From assembly GCA_038049695.1 (NCBI GenBank), contig CP142451.1, positions 46,759,001 through 46,823,000 on the forward strand: 64,000 bases of DNA. The letters run 5' to 3'. The notes beneath the pieces were generated by a model. The model saw only the letters and a program-made list of their open reading frames with translations. It was not told the origin of the DNA and did not search any database. The DNA comes from Cinnamomum chago (taxonomy: Eukaryota; Streptophyta; Magnoliopsida; Laurales; Lauraceae). A program made the position numbers and the translations under genes. How positions within the stretch are numbered: position 1 is the stretch's first letter; each line of letters opens with the position of its first letter. Shown here piece by piece: positions 11,237-22,961 of the stretch.

Positions 11237-11653
11237 GGATTATATTCGCGAATGAAACTGGTTGTACCTTCCTGTTCGTGTCTTCCAGCGGCTCGGATTG
11301 GGTTGTCGGGGACGTAACTTTCGATCCGCCCGTCGGATTCGCCAATATGATATACCGTTGGAAAGCTCGGGACGAGCAGATCGGCGGGGCAAGCAGGGAA
11401 GCCCGTTTCGTGCCGCCGGCGGGGTCGGATTCGGCCATTCTCGATGCTGTATCCTCGGTTTTTTGCTCCCCGCTCCTCACGCCCATCGTTCCGACACCGG
11501 GAGGACGCACGTCGCCCTAATCGTGGCCCGGAATAGGGGATCGTGATGCCCATGTGCCCCCTGCATAACTAAACAAAATAAAAAGTGTAATTGCGAGTGC
11601 CAAACGATCAGCGCCCAAGGAGGGAAGGCCGAAGTTGACTTCAATAGCAAAAC

Positions 11654-11773
11654 GGGGGTGCAACACGAGGACTTCACAGGAGGTCACCCATCCTAGTACT
11701 ACTCTCGCCCAAGCACGCTTAACTGCGGAGTTCTGATGCGATCCGGTGCATTAGCGTTGGTATGATCGCACCC
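11654..11773 (-). rRNA. 5S rRNA: 5S rRNA gene copy 22
   Basis: Changes: G98T, C35G, G17A. The terminator is TTTT preceded by a G, shorter than usual. Its twin is copy 39. The upstream spacer 11774-12183 is class B1. Confidence 0.97.
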
Positions 11774-12183
11774 GGATTATATTCGCGAATGAAACTGGTT
11801 GTACCTTCCTGTTCGTGTCTTCCAGAGTGCCCGGATTGGGTTGTCGGGGACGTAACTTTCGATCCGCCCGTCGGATTCGCCAATATGATATACCGTTGGA
11901 AAGCTCGCGACGAGCAGATCGGCTGGGTAAACCGCCAAACCCGATTCGTTCCGCCGGCGGGGTCGGATTCGGCCATTCTCGATGCTGTATCCTCGGTTTT
12001 TTGCTCCCCACGCCCATCGTTCCGACACCGGGAGGACGCACGTCGCCCTCATCGTGGCCCGGAATAGGGGATCGTGCAGCCCAGGTGCCCCCTCCATAAC
12101 TAAACAAAAAAAAAGTGTAATTGCGAGTGCCAAACGATCGGCGACAAAGGAGGGAAGGCCGAAGTTGACTTGAAACGCAAAAA

Positions 12184-12303
12184 GGGGGTGCAACACGAGG
12201 ACTTCCCAGGAGGTCACCCATCCTAATACTACTCTCGCACAAGCACGCTTAACTGCGGTGTTCTGGTGGGATCCGGAGCATTAGCGCTGGTATGATCGCA
12301 CCC
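12184..12303 (-). rRNA. 5S rRNA: 5S rRNA gene copy 23
   Basis: Changes: C78T, G65T, T45A, T38C, A27T. T45A is missing from its twin, copy 40. The upstream spacer 12304-12711 is class B1. Confidence 0.97.
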
Positions 12304-12711
12304 GGATTATATTCGCGACTGAAACTAGTTGTACCTTCCGGTTCGTGTGTTCCAGCGGCCCGGATTGGGTTGTCGGGGACGTAACTTTTGATCCGCCCGT
12401 CGGATTCGCCAATATGATATACCGTTGGAAAGCTCGCGACGAGCAGATCGGCTAGGCAAACCTGCAAGCCGATTCGTGCCGCCGGCGGGGTCGGATTCGG
12501 TCATTCTCGATGCTGTATCCTCGGTTTTTTGCTCCCCACGCCCATCGTTCCGACACCGGGAGGACGCACGTCGCGCCCATCGTGGCCCGGAATAGGGGAT
12601 CGTGCAGCCCAGGTGCCCCCTCCATAACTAAACAAAAAAAAAGTGTCATTGCGAGTGCCAAATGATCGGCGACAAAGGAGGGAAGGCCGAAGTTGACTTG
12701 AAACGCAAAAA

Positions 12712-12831
12712 GGTGGTGCAACACGAGGACTTCCCAGGAGGTCACCCATCCTAGTACTACTCTCGCCCAAGGACGCTTAACTGCAGAGTTCCGATGGGAT
12801 CCGGTGCATTAGCGTTGGTATGATCGCACCC
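12712..12831 (-). rRNA. 5S rRNA: 5S rRNA gene copy 24
   Basis: Changes: C118A, G60C (A box), C47T, A40G, G17A, and -12 C>A. Its twin is copy 41. The upstream spacer 12832-13248 is class A. Confidence 0.97.
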
Positions 12832-13248
12832 GGATTATATTCTCGAATGAAACTGGTTGTACCTTCCGGTTCGTGTCTTCCAGCGGCCCGGATTGGGTTG
12901 TCGGGGACGTAACTTTCGATCTGCCCGTCGGATTCGCCAATATGATATACCGTTGGAAAGCTCGGGACGAGCAGATCGGCGTGGATAACAGGCAAGCCTA
13001 TTTCGTACCGCCGGCGAGGTCGGATTCGGCCATTCTCGATGCTGTATCCTCGGTTTTTTGTTCCCCGCTCCCGACGCCCATCGTTCCGACACCGGGAGGA
13101 CGCACGTCGCCCCCATCGTGGCCCGGAATAGGGGATCATGATGCCCATGTGCCCCCTGCATAACTAAACAAAATAAAAAGTGTAATTGCGAGTGCCAAAC
13201 GATCAGCGCCCAAGGAGGGAAGGCCGAAGTTGACTTCAAAAGCAAAAA

Positions 13249-13367
13249 GGGGGTGCAACACGAGGACTTCCCAGGAGGTCACCCATCCTAGTACTACTCT
13301 CGCCCAAGCACGCTTAACTGCAGAGTTCTGATGGGATCCGGTGCATTACCCAGGTATGATCGCACCC
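13249..13367 (-). rRNA. 5S rRNA: 5S rRNA gene copy 25, with internal deletion
   Basis: C47T plus a one-base loss with neighbouring changes around positions 16-20, which would disturb the helix that pairs with the A-box region; -9 A>T. Its twin is copy 42. The upstream spacer 13368-13783 is class A with a short loss (GTCGGAACG for GTCGGGGACG). Confidence 0.94.
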
Positions 13368-13783
13368 GGATTATAATCGCGAATGAAACTTGTTGTAACT
13401 TCCGGTTCGTGTCTTCCAGCGGCCCGGATTGGGTTGTCGGAACGTAACTTTCGATACGCCCGTCGGATTCGCCAATATGATATACCGTCGGAAAGCTTGG
13501 GACGAGCAGATCGGCGGGGCAAACAAGAAAGCCCGTTTCGTACCTACGTCGGGGTCGGATTCGGCTATTCTCGATGCAGTATCCTCGGTTTTTTGCTCCC
13601 CACTCCACACGCCCATCGTTCCGACACCGGGAGGACGCACGTCGCCCCCATCGTGGCCCGGAATAGGGGATCGTGATGCCCATGTGCTCCCTTCATAACA
13701 AAACAAAATAAAAAGTGTAATTGCGAGTGCCAAATGATCAGCGCCCAAGAAGGGAAGGCCGAAGTTGACTTCAAAAGCAAAAA

Positions 13784-13903
13784 GGAGGTGCAACACGAGG
13801 ACTTCCCAGGAGGTCACCCATCCTAGTACTACTCTCGCCCATGCACGCTTAACTACGGAATTCTGATGGGATCCGGTGCATTAGCGCTGGTATGATCGCA
13901 CCC
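13784..13903 (-). rRNA. 5S rRNA: 5S rRNA gene copy 26
   Basis: Changes: C118T, T62A (A box), C49T, C44T. Copy 43 is its twin and copy 50 has the same set. The upstream spacer 13904-14320 is the A/B2 hybrid that marks the duplication junction. Confidence 0.97.
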
Positions 13904-14202
13904 GGATTATATTCGCGAATGAAACTGGTTGTACCTTCCTGTACGTGTCTTCCAGCGGCCCGGATTGGGTTGTCGAGGACGTAACTTTCGATCCGCCCGT
14001 CGGATTCGCCAATATGAAATACCGTTGGAAAGCTCGGGACGAGCAGATCGGCGGGGCAAGCAGGCAAACCCGTTTCGTGCCGCCGGCGGGGTCGGATTCG
14101 GCCATTCTCGATGCTGTATCCTCGGTTTTTTGCTCCCCGCTCCCCACGCCCATCGTTCCGACACCGGGAGGACGCAAGTCGCCCCAATCGTGGCCCGGAA
14201 TT

Positions 14203-14212
14203 GGGGATCGTG
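14203..14212. other. Crossover junction of the 9-kb duplication
   Basis: Left of this point the spacer matches class A spacer 22962-23260 (private T at 14202). Right of it the spacer matches class B2 spacer 5154 onward (private C at 14213). The ten bases GGGGATCGTG between them are common to both parents, so the exchange fell in this interval. Confidence 0.93.
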
Positions 14213-14320
14213 CAGCCCAGGTTCCCCCTCCATAACTAAAAAAAAAAAAAAGTGTAATTGCGAGTGCCAAACTATCTGCGCCCAAGGAGGGAAGGCCGAA
14301 GTTGACTTGAAACGCAAAAA

Positions 14321-14440
14321 GGGGGTGCAACACGAGGACTTCCTAGGAGGTCACCCATCCTAGTACTACTCTCTCCCAAGCACGCTTAACTACGGAGTTC
14401 TGATGGGATCCGGAGGATTAGCGCTGGTATGATCGCACCC
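14321..14440 (-). rRNA. 5S rRNA: 5S rRNA gene copy 27
   Basis: Same changes as copy 10 (G97A, C67A, C49T, A27T, G25C, -2 C>A). The upstream spacer 14441-14850 is class B2. Confidence 0.97.
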
Positions 14441-14850
14441 GTATTATATTCGCGAATGAAACTAGTTGTACCTTCCGGTTCGTGTGTTCCAGCGGCCCGG
14501 ATTGGATTGTCGGGGACGTAACTTTCGATCCGCCCGTCGGATTCGCCAATATGATATACCGTTGGAAAGCTCGCAACGAGCAGATCGGCTGGGTAAACCG
14601 GCAAGCCCGATTCGTGCCGCCGGCGGGGTCGGATTCGGCCATTCTCGATGCTGTATCCTCGGTTTTTTGCTCCCCACGCCCATCGTTCCGACACCGGGAG
14701 GACGCACGTCGCCCCCATCGTGGCCCGGAATCGGGGATCATGCAGCCCAGGTGCCCCCTCCATAACTAAAAAAAAAAATAAGTGTAATTGCGAGTGCCAA
14801 ACGATCTGCGCCCAAGGAGGGAAGGCCGAAGTTTACTTGAAACGCAAAAA

Positions 14851-14970
14851 GGGGGTGCAACACGAGGACTTCCCAGGAGGTCACCCATCCTAGTACTACT
14901 CTCGCCGAAGCACGCATAACTGCGGAGTTCTGATGTGATCCGGTGCATTAGCGCTGGTATGATCGCACCC
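14851..14970 (-). rRNA. 5S rRNA: 5S rRNA gene copy 28
   Basis: Same changes as copy 11 (G64C, A55T, C35A). The upstream spacer 14971-15379 is class B2 with the same CTCGAGCTG deletion. Confidence 0.97.
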
Positions 14971-15379
14971 GGATTATATTCGCGAATGAAACTGGTTGTA
15001 CCTTCCGGTTCGTGTCTTCCAGCGGCCCGGATTGGGTTGTCGGGGACGTAACTTTCGATCCGCCCGTCGGATTCGCCAATATGATATACCGTTGGAAAGC
15101 TCGCGACGAGCAGATCGGCTTGGCAAAACGGCAAGCCCGATTCTTGCCGCCGGCGGGGTCGGATTCGGCCATTCTCGAGCTGTATCCTCGATTTTTTGCT
15201 CCCCACGCCCATCGTTCCGACACCGGGAGGACGCATGTCGCCCCCATCGTGGCCCGGAATTGGGGATCGTGCAGCCCAGGTGCCCCCTCCATAACTAAAA
15301 AAAAAAAAAAGTGTAATTGCGAGTGCCAAACAATCTGCGCCCAAGGCGGGAAGGCCGAAGTTGACTTGAAACGCAAAAT

Positions 15380-15499
15380 GGGGGTGCAACACGAGGACTT
15401 CCCAGGAGGTCACCCATCCTAGTACTACTCTCGCCCAAGCACGCTTAACTGCGGAGTTCTGATGGGATCCGGTGCATTAGCGTTGGTATGATCGCACCC
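15380..15499 (-). rRNA. 5S rRNA: 5S rRNA gene copy 29
   Basis: Same as copy 12: G17A with -1 C>T. The upstream spacer 15500-15907 is class B1. Confidence 0.97.
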
Positions 15500-15907
15500 A
15501 GATTATATTCGCGAATGAAACTGGTTGTACCTTCCGGTTCGTGTCTTCAAGCGGCCCGGATTGGGTTGTCGGGGACGTAACTTTCGATCCGCCCGTCGGA
15601 TTCGCCAATATGATATACCGTTGGAAAGCTCGCGACGAGCAGATCGGCTGGGCAAACCGGCATGCTCTATTCGTGCTGCCGGCGCGGTCGGATTCGGCCA
15701 TTCTCGATGCTGTATCCTCGGTTTTTTGATCCCCACGCCCATCGTTCCGACACCGGGAGGACGCACGTCGCGCCCATCGTGGCCCGGAATAGGGGATCGT
15801 GCAGCCCAGGTGCCCCCTCCATAACTAAACAAAAAAAAAGTGTAATTGCGAGTGCCAAACGATCGGCGACAAAGATGGAAGGCCGAAGTTGACTTGAAAC
15901 GCAAAAA

Positions 15908-16026
15908 GGGGTGCTACACGAGGACTTCCCAGGAGGTCACCCATCCTAGTACTACTCTCGCCCAAGCACGCTTAACTGCGGAGTTCTGATGGGATCCGGT
16001 GCATTAGCGCTGGTATGATCGCACCC
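15908..16026 (-). rRNA. 5S rRNA: 5S rRNA gene copy 30
   Basis: Same as copy 13: T112A, -6 T>A. The upstream spacer 16027-16443 is class A and differs from its twin by two bases. Confidence 0.97.
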
Positions 16027-16443
16027 GGATTTTATTCGCGAATGAAACTAGTTGTACCTTCCGGTTCGTGTCTTCCAGCGGCCCGGATTGGGTTGTCGGG
16101 GACGTAACTTTCGATCCGCCCGTCGGATTCGCCAATATGATATACCGTTGGAAAGCTCGCGACGAGCAGATCGGCAGGGCAAGCAGGCAAGCCCGTTTCG
16201 TGCGGCCGGCGGGGTCGGATTCGGCCATTCTCGATGCTGTATCCTCGGTTTTTTGCTCCCCGCTCCCCACGCCCATCGTTCCGACACCGGGAGGACGCAC
16301 GTCGCCCCTATCGTGGCCCGGAATAGGGGATCGTGATGCCCATGTGCCCCCTGCATAACTAAACAAAATAAAAAGTGTAATTGCGAGTGCCAAACGATCA
16401 GCGCCCAAGGAGGGAAGGCCGAAGTTGACTTCAAAAGCAAAAA

Positions 16444-16563
16444 GGAGGTGCAACACGAGGACTTCCCAGGAGGTCACCCATCCTAGTACTACTCTCGCCC
16501 ATGCACGCTTAACTGCGGAGTTCTGATGTGATCCGGTGCATTAGCGCTGGTATGATCGCACCC
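16444..16563 (-). rRNA. 5S rRNA: 5S rRNA gene copy 31
   Basis: Changes: C118T, T62A, C35A. It lacks the C29T and -3 change of its twin, copy 14. The upstream spacer 16564-16980 is class A. Confidence 0.97.
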
Positions 16564-16980
16564 GGATTATATTCGCGAATGAAACTGGTTGTACCTTCCT
16601 TTTCGTGTCTTCCAGCGGCCCGGATTGGGTTGTCGGGGACGTAACTTTCGATCCGCCCGTCGGATTCGCCAATATGATATACCGTTGGAAAGCTCGGGAC
16701 GAGCAGATCGGCAGGGCAAGCAGGCAAGCCCGTTTCGTGCGGCCGGCGGGGTCGGATTCGGCCATTCTCGATGCTGTATCCTCGGTTTTTTGCTCCCCGC
16801 TCCCCACGCCCATCGTTCCGACACCGGGAGGACGCACGTCGCTCCAATCGTGGCTCGGAATAGGGGATCGCGATGCCCATGTGCCCCCTGCATAACTAAA
16901 CAAAATAAAAAGTGTAATTGCGAGTGCCAAACGATCAGCGCCCATGGAGGGAAGGCCGAAGTTGACTTCAAAAGCAAAAA

Positions 16981-17100
16981 GGGTGTGCAACACGAGGACT
17001 TCCCAGGAGGTCACCCATCCTAGTACTACTCTCGCCCAAGCACGCTTAACTACGGAGTTCTCATGGGATCCGGTGCATTAGCGCTGGTATGATCGCACCC
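16981..17100 (-). rRNA. 5S rRNA: 5S rRNA gene copy 32
   Basis: Same as copy 15: C117A, C49T, C39G. The upstream spacer 17101-17516 is class A. Confidence 0.97.
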
Positions 17101-17516
17101 GGATTATATTCGCGAATTAAACTGGGTGTACCTTCCTTTTCGTGTCTCCCAGCGGCCCGGATTGGTTGTCGGGGACGTAACTTTCGATCCGCCCGTCGGA
17201 TTCTCCAATATGATATACCGTTGAAAAGCTCGGGACGAGCAGATCGGCCGGGCAAAAAAGCAAGCCCGTTTCGTACCGCCGGCGGGGTCGGATTCGGCCA
17301 TTGTCGATGCTGTATCCTCGGTTTTTTGCTCCCCGCTCCCCACGCCCATCATTCCGACACCGGGAGGACGCACGTCGCCCTAATCGTGGCCCGGAATAGG
17401 GGATCGTGATGCCCATGTGCCCCTGCATAACTAAACAAAATAAAAAGTGTAATTGCGAGTGCCAAACGATCAGCGCCCAAGGAGGGAAGGCCGAAGTTGA
17501 CTTCAAAAGCAAAAAT

Positions 17517-17635
17517 GGGGTGCAACACGAGGACTTCCCAGGAGGTCACCCATCCTAGTACTACTCTCGCCCAAGCACGCTTAACTGCGGAGTTCTGATG
17601 GGATCCGGTGCATTAGCGTTGGTATGATCGCACCC
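17517..17635 (-). rRNA. 5S rRNA: 5S rRNA gene copy 33
   Basis: Change G17A, with -2 C>T that its twin, copy 16, lacks. The upstream spacer 17636-18045 is class B1. Confidence 0.97.
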
Positions 17636-18045
17636 GAATTATATTCGCGAATGAAACTGGTTGTACCTTCCTGTTCGCGTCTTCCAGCGGCCCGGATTGG
17701 GTTGTCGGGGACGTAACTTTCGATCCGCCCGTCGGATTCGCCAATATGATATACCGTTGGAAAGCTCGCGACGAGCAGATCGGCTGGGCAAACCGGCAAG
17801 CCCGATTCGTGACGCCGGCGGGGTCGGATTCGGCCATTCTCGATGCTGTATCCTCGGTTTTTTGCTCCCCACGCCCATCGTTCCGACACCGGGAGGACGC
17901 ACGTCGCCCCCATCGTGGCCCGGAATAGGGGATCATGCAGCCCAGGTGCCCCCTCCATAACTAAACAAAAAAAAAGTGTAATTGCGGGTGCCAAACGATC
18001 GGCGACAAAGGAGGGAAGGCCGAAGTTGACTTGAAACGCAAAAAT

Positions 18046-18164
18046 GGGGTGTAACACGAGGACTTCCCAGGAGGTCACCCATCCTAGTACGACTCTCGCA
18101 CAAGCACGCTCAACTGCGGAGTTCTGATGGGATCCGGAGCATTAACGCTGGTATATTCGCACCC
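18046..18164 (-). rRNA. 5S rRNA: 5S rRNA gene copy 34, H1, diverged
   Basis: Same heavily changed set as copy 17 (H1, G113A, C20T, C10T, T9A). The upstream spacer 18165-18573 is class B2. Confidence 0.94.
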
Positions 18165-18573
18165 GAGTTATATTCGCGATTGAAACTAGTTGTACCTTCC
18201 GGTTCGTGTGTTCCAGCGGCCCGGATTGGGTTGTCGGGGACGTAACTTTCGATCCGCCCGTCGGATTCGCCAATATGATATGCCGTTGGAAAGCTCGAGA
18301 CGAGCAGATCGGCTGGGCGAACCGGCAAGCCCGATTTGAGCCTCTGGCGGGGTCGGATTCGGCCATTCTCGATGCTGTATCCTCGGTTTTTTGCTCCCCA
18401 CGCCCATCGTTCCGACACCGGGAGGACGCACGTCGCCCCCATCGTGGCCCGGAATCGGGGATCGTGCAGCCCAGGTTCCCCCTCCATAACTAAAAAAAAA
18501 AAAAGTGTAATTGCGAGTGCCAAACGATCTGCGCCCAAGGCGGGAAGGCCGAAGTTGACTTGAAACGCAAAAA

Positions 18574-18692
18574 GGGGGTGCAACACGAGGACTTCCCAGG
18601 AGGTCACCCATCCTAGTACTACTCTCGCCCAAGTACGCTTAACTGCGGAGTTCTGATGGGATCCGGTGCATTAGCTTGGTATGATCGCACCC
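18574..18692 (-). rRNA. 5S rRNA: 5S rRNA gene copy 35, one-base deletion
   Basis: G60A and -1 C>T as in copy 18, plus loss of position 18, which shifts the offset between the two 9-kb copies from 9,059 to 9,058. The upstream spacer 18693-19101 is class B1. Confidence 0.95.
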
Positions 18693-19101
18693 AGATTATA
18701 TTCGCGAATGAAACTGGTTGTACCTTCCGGTTCGTGTCTTCAAGCGGCCCGGATTGGGTTGTCGGGGACGTAACTTTCGATCCGCCCGTCGGATTCGCCA
18801 ATATGATATACCGTTGGAAAGCTCGCGACGAGCAGATCGGCTGGGCAAACCGGCAAGCTCTATTCGTGCTGCCGGCGCGGTCGGATTCGGCCATTCTCGA
18901 TCCTGTATCCTCGGTTTTTTGATCCCCACGCCCATCGTTCCGACACCGGGAGGACGCACGTCGCGCCCATCGTGGCCCGGAATAGGGGATCGTGCAGCCC
19001 AGGTGCCCCCTCCATAACTAAACAAAAAAACAGTGTAATTGCGAGTGCCAAACGATCGGCGACAAAGGAGGGAAGGCCGAAGTTGACTTGAAACGCAAAA
19101 A

Positions 19102-19220
19102 GGGGTGCAACACGAGGACTTCCCAGGAGGTCACCCATCCTAGTACTACTCTCGCCCAAGCACGCTTAACTGCGGAGTTCTGATGTGATCCGGTGCATTA
19201 GCGCTGGTATGATCGCACCC
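19102..19220 (-). rRNA. 5S rRNA: 5S rRNA gene copy 36
   Basis: Same as copy 19: C35A, -11 G>A. The upstream spacer 19221-19637 is class A. Confidence 0.97.
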
Positions 19221-19637
19221 GGATTATATTTGCGAATGAAACTGATTGTACCTTCCGGTTCGTGTGTTCCAGCGGCCCGGATTGGGTTGTCGGGGACGTA
19301 ACTTTCGATCCGCCCGTCGGATTCGCCAATATGATATACCGTTGGAAAGCTCGGGACGAGCAGATCGGCGGGGCAAACAGGCGAGCCCGTTTCGTACCGC
19401 CGGCGGGGTCGGATTCGGCCATTCTCGATGCTGTATCCTCGGTTTTTTGGTCCCCGCTCCCCACGCCCATCGTTCCGACACCGGGAGGACGCACGTCGCC
19501 CCCATCGTGGCCCGGAATAGGGGATCCTGATGCCCATGTGCCCCCTGCATAACTAACCAAAATAAAAAGTGTAATTGCGAGTGCCAAACGATCAGCGCCC
19601 AAGGAGGGAAGGCCGAAGTTGACTTCAAAAGCAAAAA

Positions 19638-19757
19638 GGGGGTGCAACACGAGGACTTCCCAGGAGTTCACCCATCCTAGTACTACTCTCGCCCAAGCAC
19701 GCTTAACTGCGGAGTTCTGATGTGATCCGGTGCATTAGCGCTGGTATGATCGCACCC
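19638..19757 (-). rRNA. 5S rRNA: 5S rRNA gene copy 37
   Basis: Same as copy 20: C91A, C35A. The upstream spacer 19758-20174 is class A. Confidence 0.97.
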
Positions 19758-20174
19758 GGATTATATTCGCGAATGAAACTGGGTGTACCTTCCTGTTCGT
19801 GTCTTCCAGCGGCCCGGATTGGGTTGTCGGGGACGTAACTTTCGATCCGCCCGTCGGATTCGCCAATATGATATACCGTTGGAAAGCTCGGGACGAGCAG
19901 ATCGGCGGGGCAAGCAGGCAAGCCCGTTTCGTGCCGCCGGCGGGGTCGGATTCGGCCATTCTCGATGCTGTATCCTCGGTTTTTTGCTCCCCGATCCCCA
20001 CGCCCATCGTTCCGACACCGGGATGACGCACGTCGCCCCAATCGTGGCCCGGAATAGGGGATCGTGATGCCCATGTGCCACCTGCATAATTAAACAAAAG
20101 AAAAAGTGTAATTGCGAGTGCCAAACGATCAGCGCCCAAGGAGGGAAGGCCGAAGTTGACTTCAAAAGCAAAAA

Positions 20175-20294
20175 GGGTGTGCAACACGAGGACTTCCAAG
20201 GAGGTCACCCATCCTAGTACTACTTTCGCCCAAGCACGCTTAACTACGGAGTTCTGATGGGATCCGGTGCATTAGCGCTGGTATGATCGCACCC
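20175..20294 (-). rRNA. 5S rRNA: 5S rRNA gene copy 38
   Basis: Same as copy 21: C117A, G97T, G70A, C49T. The upstream spacer 20295-20711 is class A. Confidence 0.97.
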
Positions 20295-20711
20295 GGATTA
20301 TATTCGCGAATGAAACTGGTTGTACCTTCCTGTTCGTGTCTTCCAGCGGCTCGGATTGGGTTGTCGGGGACGTAACTTTCGATCCGCCCGTCGGATTCGC
20401 CAATATGATATACCGTTGGAAAGCTCGGGACGAGCAGATCGGCGGGGCAAGCAGGGAAGCCCGTTTCGTGCCGCCGGCGGGGTCGGATTTGGCCATTCTC
20501 GATGCTGTATCCTCGGTTTTTTGCTCCCCGCTCCTCACGCCCATCGTTCCGACACCGGGAGGACGCACGTCGCCCTAATCGTGGCCCGGAATAGGGGATC
20601 GTGATGCCCATGTGCCCCCTGCATAACTAAACAAAATAAAAAGTGTAATTGCGAGTGCCAAACGATCAGCGCCCAAGGAGGGAAGGCCGAAGTTGACTTC
20701 AATAGCAAAAC

Positions 20712-20831
20712 GGGGGTGCAACACGAGGACTTCACAGGAGGTCACCCATCCTAGTACTACTCTCGCCCAAGCACGCTTAACTGCGGAGTTCTGATGCGAT
20801 CCGGTGCATTAGCGTTGGTATGATCGCACCC
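20712..20831 (-). rRNA. 5S rRNA: 5S rRNA gene copy 39
   Basis: Same as copy 22: G98T, C35G, G17A, with the interrupted terminator. The upstream spacer 20832-21241 is class B1. Confidence 0.97.
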
Positions 20832-21241
20832 GGATTATATTCGCGAATGAAACTGGTTGTACCTTCCTGTTCGTGTCTTCCAGAGTGCCCGGATTGGGTT
20901 GTCGGGGACGTAACTTTCGATCCGCCCGTCGGATTCGCCAATATGATATACCGTTGGAAAGCTCGCGACGAGCAGATCGGCTGGGTAAACCGCCAAACCC
21001 GATTCGTTCCGCCGGCGGGGTCGGATTCGGCCATTCTCGATGCTGTATCCTCGGTTTTTTGCTCCCCACGCCCATCGTTCCGACACCGGGAGGACGCACG
21101 TCGCCCTCATCGTGGCCCGGAATAGGGGATCGTGCAGCCCAGGTGCCCCCTCCATAACTAAACAAAAAAAAAGTGTAATTGCGAGTGCCAAACGATCGGC
21201 GACAAAGGAGGGAAGGCCGAAGTTGACTTGAAACGCAAAAA

Positions 21242-21361
21242 GGGGGTGCAACACGAGGACTTCCCAGGAGGTCACCCATCCTAATACTACTCTCGCACAA
21301 GCACGCTTAACTGCGGAGTTCTGGTGGGATCCGGAGCATTAGCGCTGGTATGATCGCACCC
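21242..21361 (-). rRNA. 5S rRNA: 5S rRNA gene copy 40
   Basis: Changes: C78T, G65T, T38C, A27T. The upstream spacer 21362-21769 is class B1. Confidence 0.97.
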
Positions 21362-21769
21362 GGATTATATTCGCGACTGAAACTAGTTGTACCTTCCGGT
21401 TCGTGTGTTCCAGCGGCCCGGATTGGGTTGTCGGGGACGTAACTTTTGATCCGCCCGTCGGATTCGCCAATATGATATACCGTTGGAAAGCTCGCGACGA
21501 GCAGATCGGCTAGGCAAACCTGCAAGCCGATTCGTGCCGCCGGCGGGGTCGGATTCGGTCATTCTCGATGCTGTATCCTCGGTTTTTTGCTCCCCACGCC
21601 CATCGTTCCGACACCGGGAGGACGCACGTCGCGCCCATCGTGGCCCGGAATAGGGGATCGTGCAGCCCAGGTGCCCCCTCCATAACTAAACAAAAAAAAA
21701 GTGTCATTGCGAGTGCCAAATGATCGGCGACAAAGGAGGGAAGGCCGAAGTTGACTTGAAACGCAAAAA

Positions 21770-21889
21770 GGTGGTGCAACACGAGGACTTCCCAGGAGGT
21801 CACCCATCCTAGTACTACTCTCGCCCAAGGACGCTTAACTGCAGAGTTCCGATGGGATCCGGTGCATTAGCGTTGGTATGATCGCACCC
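21770..21889 (-). rRNA. 5S rRNA: 5S rRNA gene copy 41
   Basis: Same as copy 24: C118A, G60C, C47T, A40G, G17A, -12 C>A. The upstream spacer 21890-22306 is class A. Confidence 0.97.
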
Positions 21890-22306
21890 GGATTATATTC
21901 TCGAATGAAACTGGTTGTACCTTCCGGTTCGTGTCTTCCAGCGGCCCGGATTGGGTTGTCGGGGACGTAACTTTCGATCTGCCCGTCGGATTCGCCAATA
22001 TGATATACCGTTGGAAAGCTCGGGACGAGCAGATCGGCGTGGATAACAGGCAAGCCTGTTTCGTACCGCCGGCGAGGTCGGATTCGGCCATTCTCGATGC
22101 TGTATCCTCGGTTTTTTGTTCCCCGCTCCCGACGCCCATCGTTCCGACACCGGGAGGACGCACGTCGCCCCCATCGTGGCCCGGAATAGGGGATCATGAT
22201 GCCCATGTGCCCCCTGCATAACTAACCAAAATAAAAAGTGTAATTGCGAGTGCCAAACGATCAGCGCCCAAGGAGGGAAGGCCGAAGTTGACTTCAAAAG
22301 CAAAAA

Positions 22307-22425
22307 GGGGGTGCAACACGAGGACTTCCCAGGAGGTCACCCATCCTAGTACTACTCTCGCCCAAGCACGCTTAACTGCAGAGTTCTGATGGGATCCGGT
22401 GCATTAGCCAGGTATGATCGCACCC
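22307..22425 (-). rRNA. 5S rRNA: 5S rRNA gene copy 42, with internal deletion
   Basis: C47T and the one-base loss near positions 16-20 as in copy 25, with one flanking base different from it; -9 A>T. The upstream spacer 22426-22841 is class A. Confidence 0.94.
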
Positions 22426-22841
22426 GGATTATAATCGCGAATGAAACTTGTTGTAACTTCCGGTTCGTGTCTTCCAGCGGCCCGGATTGGGTTGTCGGAA
22501 CGTAACTTTCGATACGCCCGTCGGATTCGCCAATATGATATACCGTCGGAAAGCTTGGGACGAGCAGATCGGCGGGGCAAACAAGAAAGCCCGTTTCGTA
22601 CCTACGTCGGGGTCGGATTCGGCTATTCTCGATGCAGTATCCTCGGTTTTTTGCTCCCCACTCCACACGCCCATCGTTCCGACACCGGGAGGACGCACGT
22701 CGCCCCCATCGTGGCCCGGAATAGGGGATCGTGATGCCCATGTGCCCCCTTCATAACAAAACAAAATAAAAAGTGTAATTGCGAGTGCCAAATGATCAGC
22801 GCCCAAGAAGGGAAGGCCGAAGTTGACTTCAAAAGCAAAAA

Positions 22842-22961
22842 GGAGGTGCAACACGAGGACTTCCCAGGAGGTCACCCATCCTAGTACTACTCTCGCCCAT
22901 GCACGCTTAACTACGGAATTCTGATGGGATCCGGTGCATTAGCGCTGGTATGATCGCACCC
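22842..22961 (-). rRNA. 5S rRNA: 5S rRNA gene copy 43
   Basis: Same as copy 26: C118T, T62A, C49T, C44T. The upstream spacer 22962-23378 is pure class A, the unrecombined parent of the hybrid at 13904-14320. Confidence 0.97.

Larger units (their letters stand above)
5144..14202. repeat. 9,059-bp tandem duplication, left copy
   Basis: Every private variant of copies 10-26 and their spacers reappears 9,059 bp downstream (9,058 bp after a one-base loss near 18675). Seventeen units are involved. Reading both copies I found about a dozen differences, so identity is roughly 99.8-99.9 percent and the event is recent compared with the 85-95 percent divergence among ordinary neighbouring units. Confidence 0.95.

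Noticed and set aside
13855-13865. GAATTC and other restriction-site variants in copies 26, 43, 50 and 51
   Set aside because: They come from the single C44T change and have no sign of function beyond marking related copies.
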